From contig CM067568.1 of NCBI GenBank assembly GCA_034336665.1, positions 42,016,770 through 42,080,769 of the forward strand: DNA of 64,000 nucleotides, read 5' to 3'. The position numbers were made by a program, and so were the translations under genes. The stretch comes from Luscinia megarhynchos. Taxonomy: Eukaryota; Chordata; Aves; Passeriformes; Turdidae. Below, piece after piece: positions 1 to 11,454 of the stretch. Numbering within the stretch: the first letter of the stretch is position 1; every line of letters starts with the position of its first letter. The notes under the pieces were generated by a model. It saw nothing but the letters and a program-made list of their open reading frames with translations, had not been told where the DNA came from and did not search any database.

Positions 1-108
1 CTTTACAAAGCTCTTAGAAGAATTAGTTACAACTACACTGCTGAACTGTGTAAGTGCCAGTTTGATGACAGAAATGGATTTTTCCCCCTATTTATTTCTT
101 TTTTAAAA

Positions 109-256
109 TCACAGAGTCACAGAATATTCTGAGTTGGAAGGGGGCTCACAAGGATCATCAAGTCCAACTCTTAAGTGAATGGACCATACATGGGTCAAAT
201 CCATGACTCTGGCATTGTCAGCACCATTCTTTAATTGACCTAACAGTTTGTGCTAG
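109..256 (-). mobile_element. tRNA-Ile-derived SINE with CR1-like tail (TguSINE1-like), degraded
   Basis: Read on the minus strand, the right-hand half (about 250 down to 178) follows a tRNA-Ile gene in order. It has a D-arm/A-box region beginning GTTAGGTCAATTA, an anticodon-arm region TGGTGCTGACAATGCCA, and a B-box-like GGATTTGACCC at 191-201, then a 3' acceptor-side stretch resembling GTACGGGCCA. The left-hand half (about 177 down to 109) is CR1-like, with the GTTGGACTTGATGATCCTTG and CCTTCCAACTC blocks, and ends in octamer-like ATTCTGTGACTCTGTGATT. This head-plus-tail structure is that of the songbird SINE TguSINE1, which is mobilised by CR1. It is not a tRNA gene: the anticodon loop and A box are mutated. 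The boundaries are approximate. The family name is from memory. Confidence 0.8.
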
Positions 257-3200
257 AATGATAAATTATGCCTAAATTGCTTCTCTCTAAAGTCTGGAAA
301 CCTGATTCCAATGTAATTAATTTTAAAAAATCAAGTTTTGTTTTCTCAGAACTCCTTACATATGCAGGGCACAGCTGGTCTGTGACTGGGTCCCCTATCT
401 TCCAGAGTTGCAGGAGATCAGCTAAAAAAAATGTTTCTAGGGAGCACTAGGAAGAAAACCATGAAGAAAATAAAAATTCTGTCATCAAAGTAAGGTGCTA
501 ATAGCAGACTGAAAATAGAATACTGTTAATGGCACACTGTAAATAGAACTCAGGTTTTTTTGCAGACTGATGAAGTATATTTATGAATAATGGCTTTGGT
601 TTATGCATTGAGAGAGGCAAGGCTAGTGAAAGAAGAAACAGAATGTGAACCTTTGCAATAAGTTTGGTATGGGCAAAACAGAAAAAATAGTGTAAATTGC
701 TTTAATTTGGGGATTATATTGGAGGCATATAACGATTATAACACTGCTTGATTTTATTCTGTTTGACCAAGTTTAACACTGACACTGACATATTTGGAAA
801 TAACAAAACTGCAGTTTGCTTTTGAGTACTTGAATTGTATTCATGAGAATATTTATTTTGGTTTTGTTAAGAGAGCAGGTGACAGAATTAGCACTTCAGT
901 TCCCCTGTAAGGAGATAAAACTGTTTCATAATTTTAAATTTAATTTTACCTGTTGGAAGGAGACAACATAGATAGTGCCCAGTGTATAGAGTATGAGATG
1001 CTATTGCTCTGGCATGGTAGTACTGTTTTGCTTTTTTTCATTTATTAATAATTCGCAAAGAAATATTTTTAATGCATTTTTAATTCCTGAATATTTATTG
1101 TGATACTGCATTGACTGTTATTCATTAAATACATACCTCACATAGTCACTTTACAAGATGTATAATTTCTCACTTAAATTGTGTGGAATGTACTTTTGCT
1201 TTCTTGCAAGATTAAATATTTTAACGCCCAAGAAACAAATTCTACTAAAGAATAATATTTGATGTTCCAAATTATTTTTATTTACCTGAATACTATTCAA
1301 AGGGCATGTAAAAAAACATTATGAAGATCCAGATCCATAAAGCTAATCTCAACTCAAATATTAATAAATGTAGCTTTAAAAAACCTGAAAATTAAGACAT
1401 GAAAATCATTGTCACTCTTCTTAATACAAGATCAAAAAAGACCTGAGATTTTTTTCTCCTACTTAAACCTAAAGGTATGCATAGGGATGCAAAAGCAGTT
1501 TGATTTTCAGACTGAGAACCGTATATTTAGGTATAGTTTATTGACTTATCCTACCTCTGTAAGGGAGTATACATAATTTTTCATATACATTTCAAGGATG
1601 GGAAGGCTGTAATAGTAAAGTCACTGTCTCAGAAAAGAGTTCAGGAAATTTACAAAGCTGCTTTTATCTCAGCTTGGTTGACACTGTGAGTGATGCATAC
1701 AAATCTGAGTAGGTGCTTTCCAGTTACTACATAGGTTTTCTACACAGGAGACAAAAAAAAATGAAGCTGGGAAAGACATTGATTTATTAATCACAGCAAC
1801 CCAATGCTCACATACACATTTAGAGCAATTAAAAAAACATTGACGGACATAATGGTTTCTCAATGGCTCCTGATCATTTAAGTTATCCCTTAGCTGCAAG
1901 GGTCCATACATACTTGTCAGGTATAAGATAAAACAAGCCATCTGGTCATCTATATATTGACTTTCTGTCAAATGGGATAATGTATTAATACGTAATGTTG
2001 GCAATTTTGCTTTATCACTGAAGTTTCAACAGTAAAATGTGGGAAAATGTCATATGGCTGTACATTTACAGCAAGATTTGATTGGATGCCATTGGTCTTC
2101 TTGGCCACCTGGGCACACGTTGGCTCATATTGAGCTAGATGTAAACCAACCAACCCCCAAATCCCATTCTGCCAAGCAATTCCAGCCACTTCCCCAGTCT
2201 GTAATGCTGCCTGAGGTTATTGTGACCCAATACTACTTTAATAAAAGCTGCTGCATAAGCAAGTTCAATGACAGTCCTTTATCTGTCAGGACTGTTCAGA
2301 AATACTCATTATGGAATATGTTGTCAAATATATAGATAAATGTGGTCAGATATGAAGGTAATGATTGCAAATGAAGGTAAGTTTTACTCCATATTAGCAT
2401 TGCACACTGAATCCTTATGATCTCGATTTCTTCTACTGTCTTCATTAAGGGGAGAGATTTATATCTCCTATGGCACCACAGAATGCATGATGGAACAGAA
2501 AAACCTTATTGGAAGGCTATGAGGATTGGATAAAATGTGTGACTTCCACCTTTAAAACTCTTCTCCATGAATGACAGAGTGCCTTTAATCAAAGATTTGA
2601 TCTGGTGCTCACTCAAAGGGGGGAGAGCACCTCAGATGAGCTGGGGCACTGACAGAATTGTTTCCTCTGTTTGTTACACTGCATTTAATTCTAGACAGCA
2701 GCACAGCAGTTCACTTTCTCATGTGTGAAACTTCCTTGTTTCAAAATTCTTTCTCTAAAAGCAATCGTCACACACCAGAGCCACGTGCTAATGAATAATA
2801 ATAATAATGAGCAGTTTAGTTCTGTGGTGGCATAGTTGGAAGTGAAATCAGAATCAGAAAGATACAGAAGATTCAGCTCTCACTCCCTCCACCCTTGCTT
2901 ATGACTTTTTTACAGTCCAAGTGCCTAATCCGAGGCCACTGTGGTGGTTTACTGTTTCACAAACCATCAAACATTTCAACAAAAATGACAGTAACTAAAC
3001 AAGTTCTGTGATGTTCAAACGGTTTGAGCATACTACTCAATTGTACTTTGCACTGTGGTTTTATTTTAATTTTTAGATAATTTTCTGCATAATTCATTAT
3101 TAACCTTCAATACCTTCCAAAAATCCTTTGCTTTTAGTGAAATACCTCACCTGAACTAGCAACAAAGAAAAGTTTTTGTCCTCTCATTTGCTGACTTGTT

Positions 3201-4852
3201 CATAGTGCTCCCACAGTGTAGACGAAACAAATATTTGTAATTCAAAGCTCTAGAGTGGAAAATATATCTAAACACACAAAAACTCTCATCTGCAACCAGA
3301 GATCCACAGCTTTGATATCTGCATTTTGTGTTTGTTTTTCACAAACCTGAGTACATGGCTGAGGCAGACATTTTTTGTTAGCTAACATTTGGCTGTTAAA
3401 TGTTATCACTGTAAAGTGATACTTTTCCCTTAACAGTGTGTAAGACTATTTGTAAAAGGTTTATAGTATAATATTTTTATATGTACTATAAATTTTTTGG
3501 AACATTTTTAGTGGTTTTATTCTTAGCATCTACATCTTAGTAGATATTAATGACTCAAACTTCTTTATGATCTTACAGTAAAACATATTTTTTATTTATA
3601 TGACAGATGAAAATACTGAAACAGAAAACTTTTTGGAGCTAAGCTGACAAAGTAATGGCTATATGACTATAGGATGGAGTAGTAGTGAAATAGTAACTAT
3701 TTTAGCTGGTTACTGTTCTTTAATTTCCCCCAGAAAGCTCCAGATAGATCTTAGTTGTCAATTAAGATGTACATTTGCATGAACAGAAGCAGAGAACCCC
3801 TAAGGGTTGCCATCCTGGACACTTGAGTCTGTAATTTAGATCCTCAAAACTTGCCTGGTTTTGGACGTGATTAAAATCTCATCATGCTAATCTTTCCACT
3901 GCTAAAATGCACTTTTAGCTCCCAAATGTCACTTCTGACCATGCCTAGAGTTGGCCAAGCCTCTGCAGAGTCTGCATACATGCCCAGAGCAGCATTTCTT
4001 CACAACTACTACCTTCAAAAGGCAGTAAAGCTCAATGATGGCATTTATGCCTGGTGATACTTAATTATGAGTATAACTCTTCTGTATTACATTAATATTT
4101 ATACTGCAGCTCCCCTTAAACTCCTTTTCCCCATGCATAAGCTCTTTACTTTCTTTGTTTGACCATATACTTTTATGTCTTTCTAAATGCAATAAAAATG
4201 AAAACAGAGAAGAAGCAGAAGAAGAGTAATTTCTAGCTCAATATAATTTGCTTCCATATTTTCAAGTCAGAGTTAATCCCTGTACTGGCAAATAATGGCT
4301 ATGGTAACTTTTTGTAGTTCAGAGCCCTTGCACATGGTGTTGCTATAGACATCATTGATGGAATAGTTTGCTGTGTTTGACCTGGGGGGCCTACAATACC
4401 AGTAGTGATTTTAGATTCATCACAAGTGTGATAGGTATTCAGATACCATCAGGCCAGGCCTGCAACACTGATAATGAGAAAGGCCAGCTTTTTACTTCTG
4501 GAATGTGTGAATCTGATCCAATAGCAAGTAGAAGGAACTGAATATTGAAGTGTACAAGTTAACACTTTTAAGAATATGCATGCACTGAATGCATCTGCAT
4601 TTTTAGTAGGTTTCTTTGTACTTTTGAAGTTGTAAATCTTGGTAATCATGTAAGATATTTATATTTCTTATACTACCACATTATCTGAATGCCTCAGTGT
4701 ATTGATGTATTAATGTGTTAATTGTCCATAGACTCCTGGGAAAGAAATCAATAGCTCTCTGCTGTTCTGGGGATAAAAGCAAGATCAAAATATTAAACAT
4801 TTTCCTAAAAATTAAAGAGAAAATCAGGATACTTGCTTCCTCTACCAGGTTT
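257..4852. other. Unassigned AT-rich non-coding stretch
   Basis: I recognise no transposon, RNA gene or plausible protein in this stretch. The small ORFs (for example around 1669-2335) overlap on both strands, lack homology I can recall and have no supporting splice context. It contains a short AAT microsatellite (2794-2808). Splice-like signals, such as an AAG before GTAAGT near 2374, have no open exon behind them. It is consistent with intergenic or intronic DNA. Confidence 0.6.
2794..2808. repeat. (AAT)n microsatellite
   Basis: Five uninterrupted AAT units lie in single-copy AT-rich DNA, a short simple repeat. Confidence 0.85.
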
Positions 4853-5185
4853 ATAGAATCACAAAATCATAGAATTGTTTGTGTCAGAAGGGGCCTCTAC
4901 ATGTCCTCTAGTCCAGCCCTCCTGCAATGAGCAGGGACATTTTAAATTTGATCAAGTTTCTCATAGACACATTAAACCTGATCTTGAGTACTTCCAGGGA
5001 TGGGTCATGTACCACTTCTCTGGGAAACCTGTTCCAGTATTTTTTTCACCACCTTCATTGAAAAAGACCTTTTCCTTATATCTAATCTAAATTGATCCTC
5101 CCTAAATTTAAAAACATTATCCCTCAATATCCTGTCAATATGTTCCCTATTAATAGTCTGATGGTTATTCCATCCTTCTTTAATT
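4853..5185 (-). mobile_element. CR1 LINE, 5'-truncated 3' end, minus orientation
   Basis: On the plus strand the element begins with the reverse complement of the CR1 terminal octamers (ATAGAATCACAAAATCATAG). It continues through blocks typical of the CR1 3' end: AGAAGGGGCCTCTACATGTC, CAGCCCTCCTGCAATGAGCA, CTTCCAGGGATGGGTCATGT, CTCTGGGAAACCTGTTCCAG, then TTATATCTAATCTAAATTGA and the degenerate ATTATCCCTC/CTGTCAATATG region. It fades out near 5185, so it is a roughly 330-bp 3' fragment, the usual product of incomplete reverse transcription in this family. Many substitutions indicate an old copy. The small plus-strand reading frames over it are antisense to the element and not genes. Confidence 0.9.
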
Positions 5186-5551
5186 CACATTTATCATGTT
5201 AAAAAATAAAAAGAGAAGGGTTTAATTTTGAATCACAATGAAGAAAGCTTTTGCATGGTGAGGAGCACCTGGACTATCCAGGGCAGGCCCACTTAAAGGT
5301 ATTTTTTTGTTATTATAAAAATAGATATAATAACCTTTTGATCTTTTTAGCTTTAAAAGAAATAATACCATGTTTATTAATCAATTTGATTTAGCAGCAC
5401 TTTATTAAGGAGGGCTGCCTTTGAGAAAATTCCTCTAAGTATTTAGTTTTAAATAATCCATGCATCTTGCCCATAGTGAGATTGAAAAAAGTAATAAAAT
5501 TCAGTAAACACTGTCTTGTTATCAATAAGTCCTTAAATAGAACTCAAGCTT

Positions 5552-5652
5552 AAAAAAAACAAAAAAACCACAACAAACCAAAAAACCCAACAGAAAAACC
5601 CTCCTCAAAACCCAGCTTTATCAAAAAACCAAGCCAAACATAGCAACCAACC

Positions 5653-5683
<31 letters not shown>

Positions 5684-5735
5684 GAAAAAAAAAAAACAAA
5701 AACAAAACAAAACAAAACAAACCCCAGAAAACCTA
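5552..5735. repeat. A-rich low-complexity tract with C interruptions (AAAAC/AACC)
   Basis: About 180 bases are almost entirely A and C on the plus strand. They begin with AAAAAAAC and CAACAAACC units, pass through long A runs with single G interruptions near 5655-5695, and end in AAAAC pentamers around 5696-5721. It begins about 370 bp beyond the 5' edge of the minus-strand CR1, so it is not that element's tail. Similar tracts recur through the window. Confidence 0.9.
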
Positions 5736-8700
5736 ACCTTTCTGAATTGAGTGTTCCCATCATAATAGCTCTTTAATAGCAATCATTTCTTGAATACTGG
5801 GCAGATTGTTAACTTTCTTCTGGAAATTGATTGAAATAACACTGAAGCTAATCAGCAATCAGATTTCTCATCCTCTATTCAAGACTTTCTTTTGGCTATG
5901 TCAAGAGGGCTCTAGCAGAGTGACCCTGAAACAGTCCCCTACAAATTGCATGCCTTTATAAACTGGCTATGCTCTGAATGAAGTAGATTGAATTGCTGGA
6001 AGTAGCTCACATCATCTAGTCAGCTTCAGAAAGTCAATATTCTTGGTGCTCCTGGAAAATCTTGACTTGCTTATAACCCACCAGATTTCTGGATTAACCC
6101 TTAAAATGCACTTTTACAGCAGCATTTCTAAATAAAGCACAGCTTTTTAAGGACTGAGGTGGGATTTTTTTTTCCTGAAGAGAACTCTTTAGGTATTATA
6201 TCCTGAGGAACATCTGTAAAATGTACAATTACCCATAGATCTCATGGGCAAAGATACCTGCAATGCATTATTCAGGACTGTAGATAGGGGAAAACCTTCA
6301 GATAAAAGCTTTTCTCATTGAGAAATGCATCTGCCCAAAACAATTCATAAATTAATTTTGGATTTTTCATAAAGTTTAAGCTAGAAAAATGGGTGGAAAA
6401 AGAGAAAAATGTTAGGTGCTTCCACTTATCATTTAAAAATTATGTTTCAATTCCAACTGTACTTCAGTTTAATAAGGAAAACAAAGTACATATTTGTAAA
6501 AGAAATAAAAAAAAGCTCGTACTAAACCATTATTTATCCACTTAAGAAAACCCACAGCTCCTTTCAACATTTTGCTTCGAGAACTTTCCTTTCCTTCTTG
6601 AAAAAAGTGAAGATAAATTGTTCGACAGAAAACTGAAATAATATCAATTTTTTTTTTAAAATTTGAAATGTGATTGCTCGACCAACTCTATTTAGGCCTG
6701 TGTTTAAGGACACAGACTAAATGGAATATAAACTTTTCTAGTCACACCATAAGGGTCACTGTAACACACTTCTTGAGGTGAAAAATATTTAACTACCAAA
6801 GCTAGTACAAAACTCTTGATTAAAAAGTCTATTTCTGACCTTTGCCATTACTTTAAGAACTTGCATGTGATGCTCTGAATTGCTACTAAGTCAGATCTGC
6901 CAACTGCACAGTTGCTAGTTATTTACAATAAAATCAGTCCCATTAATTTGCTAATGAATTGATATTGACTTTACATTTTGTGAGCTGGCAATGTTTCAAA
7001 AGTCATTGTTATCTCATTTCCAAAATGAGCATCAATGACTTTCCCTTACTGCATAAAATTCAAGAATCAATTAAAAAAATCTAATTGGTTTAACACCACC
7101 TGGTTTCAAAGTATGCTGATGGCGCCAGATCAAAAATTTCACTTACAAATTAGAGTTGGAAAGGGAATGATTCTCTCTACTTACTAATATGTTGTGTATT
7201 GAATAATGGTAAATAAAAATCTAGGAACAGATTACAAGAAAACAATAATTTAAATAAATGAGTAAAGGAGCTTATGAACTGTAAAGGAGCAATAGTTCTT
7301 ATGGGTATTATACCTTCTCTCAGAAGAACACTTTTTGTAAACTAGACACAGAAGAGATTAAGGGGCCTGGTTGGAAGAAGCAAGGTTTCTCTAACATACA
7401 AGTTACCAAATAAAAAAAATAGAAGGTGAGTATGTCTTTTTAGGTGAATATGTTCAGAGGAAACTTTCTCAATACTTCTGTGCAGCTATTTTTTTCTATC
7501 TGAGAGGAAAAATGTATTTAGTGAAAGTTTTTATGATACTCATACCACATCAGAGCCCTGGCTAATTTCAACTGTCTCTGAAATCTTCTAGAATCACAAA
7601 TGCTTCTTTCAACCAGCCCTGAACAATGATCCTTCTGAATCTTGACCATTAGCACAAGCTGACTAGGATGTATCTTCCAGATGATGACCAGCAGTGTGCT
7701 CTCTGAAGGAATTCTGAAGTGTTTAATCATATTTTAGAAAGGAAACGAAAAGAATGGTGGCAAAATGCAGTGTATGCTTTTGCCTACACCTGTCCTTCCA
7801 TGGACCTGGAAAAATGAAATGGAGGCATAAACTTTCTTAGAATAAGCTCTTGAAAAGCCTGGAGTCTTGTGGTTTCTAGGCTTGGCTCATCCATTCTTAC
7901 TTTAGTCCTTTATTTGAAAAAGTTAGAGTGTGGGTAGCCTGTTAACTCCCTGTATTGATAGCAGAGTGAGGCACCCTAGCAGGTGGATCTGCTTCTCCAA
8001 AATGTAACTCCCTCTCTTAAAATGCTGATCTTTCTCCACTGATTAAAGAGAAAGCATAAAGCACCTGGGCTGTAATGTGGATTGCTTTTTTTCCTGCCAC
8101 ACAGGCTAACAGAAAACTTAGTATACAAGCTATCTTTTTAAAGAATTTACTCAAAGTCAGTGCATTCAGTGAAGTATTTAGATTCATAGAGTGTCCTAAA
8201 TAAGTACCCCAGGAAAGAACAATTTCTGCTCTTTACACATGACCAGCAGCAAAAATGTTGATTCTTCTTATTTATGAGCATACAAAGTCTTTGAAAATAA
8301 TCTCCTTTGTACACATCTGCCACATTCTTACCTGGATTCTGAGTCTATTGGACAATTTCAGCTGTAAGGTAGTCAACCAAAACTCGAGTTTGGAAAGTAG
8401 CAGTCAAATTTCAGCTGTATTATTCAACAGTTATGAAACCACACAGATGCAATCTGCTGAATCCTGGAGTTGTGCTTCCTGTATCTCCAGTCATGACACC
8501 TCTAAACTCTTGTAACAGGAGTACAGAACCACCCTGCAGGTCCTGAATGATGGGTAGGAAGAATCTTAACAACTTGCACAATCCCAGCACCTCTTTTAAG
8601 AAGGCATTTTAGTTCTCATGAAATTTCAGCTCAGGATACATACACAGAATATCTATCCTATCTAAATAGGTAATCTCTTTTTCATGTTTCCTGAATTTAG

Positions 8701-9016
8701 AGAAAACCCCCTAATTGAAAGGACTAAGTGTTCCTATAATTCAGGGAAATATGCAGCTAACACAAAACATCAACTCCACTGACAGTACCTTGGGGTTTTA
8801 TTGTCTAAAAAAGGCAAAATATCTCTATAGGTCTACAGACATGCCTTTTCAAAAATTTATTTATTTTTAAATGCATGATATTACCACTATGGTTGCAGAC
8901 AATTTTCAATGGCAAATGATTTCTGAAATAGTGTAAAATCAACTACTGCCTAAATTGAATCATTTATGCATTTGAGTTCCAATACTTTCCCACTAGCATT
9001 CGACTTGAACAAGTGT

Positions 9017-9039
9017 CATGGTCACAGCAAGTGACCATG
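9017..9039. repeat. Perfect 9-bp inverted repeat with 5-nt loop
   Basis: CATGGTCAC and GTGACCATG are exact reverse complements separated by AGCAA. The arms contain TGGTCA/TGACCA, which resembles an inverted pair of nuclear-receptor half sites. The flanks do not extend the stem into a miRNA-sized hairpin. Confidence 0.85.
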
Positions 9040-9226
9040 GCTACCTAAAAATTATAGGGCTGAAAATTTCCCTTCCTCACTCAGATCATTGTCTAATTGA
9101 TATTTGCACTTATCACAGGTCTTCTAAGTGTGACCATGGATTAAAGAATTAAAATGGATATTTTTATGACACTCTTATTAATTGTATATAAATTGCAGTG
9201 CCCATATTTTTAATATGCACTAAAAC

Positions 9227-9250
9227 ATATAATAATGATAATAATAATAT
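9227..9250. repeat. Degenerate (AAT/ATA)n simple repeat
   Basis: AT-only sequence with several ATA/AAT units interrupted by single G bases, grading into further AT-rich DNA to about 9285. Confidence 0.7.
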
Positions 9251-11430
9251 GTAAAATAATAAAAATATGTAATTAAAATTATAGTTACTCTGAACAATCC
9301 TTTATATCCTAGTAATTTTTAAGTGTTTCTTCTGAATAAGATTTGTGTATTTCAGTTTCATTGACTTTACTGTTTTTCACTTTGACCTAGAAAACATAAC
9401 TGGTAGAGTTATTCACAAAAATAATCTTAATTAGTACATTTGAATCCTTGATTGCTTAGAATGTGTTTTAAGGGACAGTTCTGCCCTCAATTACATTGGC
9501 TCTAATTTGGATGAAATTCACACATCAGTTGGCAAATAACAAATGATCTATTGTTCAGATTTATATATACTTCCAGATGGAAAGTGGAATTTGGCTTACT
9601 TTGTAAAACTCTAATAATAATTTCTATAATTTCTCTGACATCGAGATGATCTTAGAATCTATGGGAAATGTGGCAAAGTACATAAAACATTGTTATCAAC
9701 CTGAAGGAACCATCAATGAAAGATTAACAGGAATCAACATCGGTGTATTTACAACACAGAGGAAAGAAGGGTGTTCATTTGCTAAAATTTTTGGTCTCAG
9801 AAGGTTTAGTAGAAGAAGGATGTAGTGAATGTTTCAAATAGAAATTGGGTTGTCATTTTTATTTGAGTAAAGCTGGCAGTGGGAAAATATACAAGAAATA
9901 TCAGGTGAAATTTTATAAATTGGAATGCATATTTGTGTTGAATGCTTTCAAGAGGGAAGTGATGAGAGAGCCATTCAGTCACTAAGGACTAAAATCTGGC
10001 TGAGAAAGAAGCAGAAAACAAGAACACAGTCAGCATGCTAACTAGCAGCATGTTGCCATGGTGGAGTTTGGTTTATCTGAGTTTAGAAATACTTGCAAAA
10101 CTGAACCCATTCTGGAATACATTCAGAAGAATATTGTAATTTCCTTTGTTCTTAATAATACTACTGAGATTAATATTTTTTATTAATATGGCCTATATGT
10201 TTTATATGTGTGGTGCTTTGTCTTAATAGTATCATAAATCCTGTATTCCTGCTTTTGGTTGACAAATAGGTGCAAGACATTTTATGTGCTAAGACCATTG
10301 GAAACCACTAAAATAGTAGAAAATATATGGGCTTTATTGAAGACTTTGGGTAAAGTCTTCTGCATCCCAAAGTAAAACAATTTAATCTGCTGTTCCTCAG
10401 TGCTACTCAATACTGACTGCCAGCTAAATAGAATGACTTCAACAGTCCACCCCCTGGAAACTCTGAAGAGTAGCCCAGTGCATTTCTGTGGGTGGGAGAG
10501 CACTATCTTCCCAGGGGCACACCAGTAAATATAACGAAAGCATCCTGTGATTGTCTTAAATAAAATGTCATAATAAATTTAAAAATTTGGAACATGTAGA
10601 CTTTGCATGTTTTCACTATACCATTTTAATATTTCTAGTCATATTTTAACTAAAATCTTGAATAGATCTGGAAATCCTGCCCATGATATTGAACATCTCT
10701 GGCAGGAAATATTCTCCAATTAGATCACATGAGAATAAATCAGAAGAAAAAATGCCTGGGACTAATCAAGAATTTTCACCCAACTTATCCTTCCTTGTTT
10801 CCTTGTCTCCTGTTCGATCTCCCACTCTTCCCCTCCAAGTGTCTCTATCTCTCTCATTGTAATTCAGGCATTATATAATATGTTCTTCAAAGCAGATCTA
10901 AGAGAACCATCATCACTCTTCATTTAAGGGTATCTTTAAAAATCTCACCACTCTCCTTTTATCCTAGTGTCTGGGAGAAAATAAAGAGCAGGGGGAGGTG
11001 GGGAGAGCAGTTCTTCTTATCTTCACAGCCATTTTTATGCATCCTTATGATTAAGATAATGAAGAAGAGTTATAAACTTACTTGACAAACTATTTTGACA
11101 TTTTCTGCTTGCAGCTGGCTTTTTAAAGTGACTCGTAAGTTCCCATACATAACTTTTTACATTCTTGCATTTTATGTGTGGTAGTTAGTTAAAGGCTGAC
11201 AGAGCTTCTGGGTTTAATTCCTCTGTACTTGCATTATCAGTTCACAAATTTATCAGGGCGTGTTATAAGCATGGTGAACATAGATCTCTTTCATTTGTAA
11301 ATAGTCAGCTTGAATCTTAACAATAATTTAGAGACGTGAAGGGGACACACAGACATATTAGCACCAAAATTTTCCAGAAGCTATTCGTGTCTGGTTTGTC
11401 TTTATATTTATGAAGATGTGGTAGTTAATG

Positions 11431-11454
11431 GGAAAAAGAAGGGGAAGGGGAAGG
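11431..11454. repeat. Short purine tract (GGGGAA repeats)
   Basis: An uninterrupted purine run with AAGGGG units repeated, about 24 bases long. Confidence 0.75.

Noticed and set aside
178..250. A tRNA-Ile gene
   Set aside because: The A box and anticodon loop are mutated, and the 3' side continues into CR1-like sequence, so it is a SINE head.
2200..2385. Possible exon before AAG/GTAAGT near 2374
   Set aside because: Frames from the nearest acceptor (TTATCTGTCAG) close before the donor.
4715..5090. Two overlapping 71-codon plus ORFs
   Set aside because: They run antisense through the minus-strand CR1 fragment at 4853-5185.
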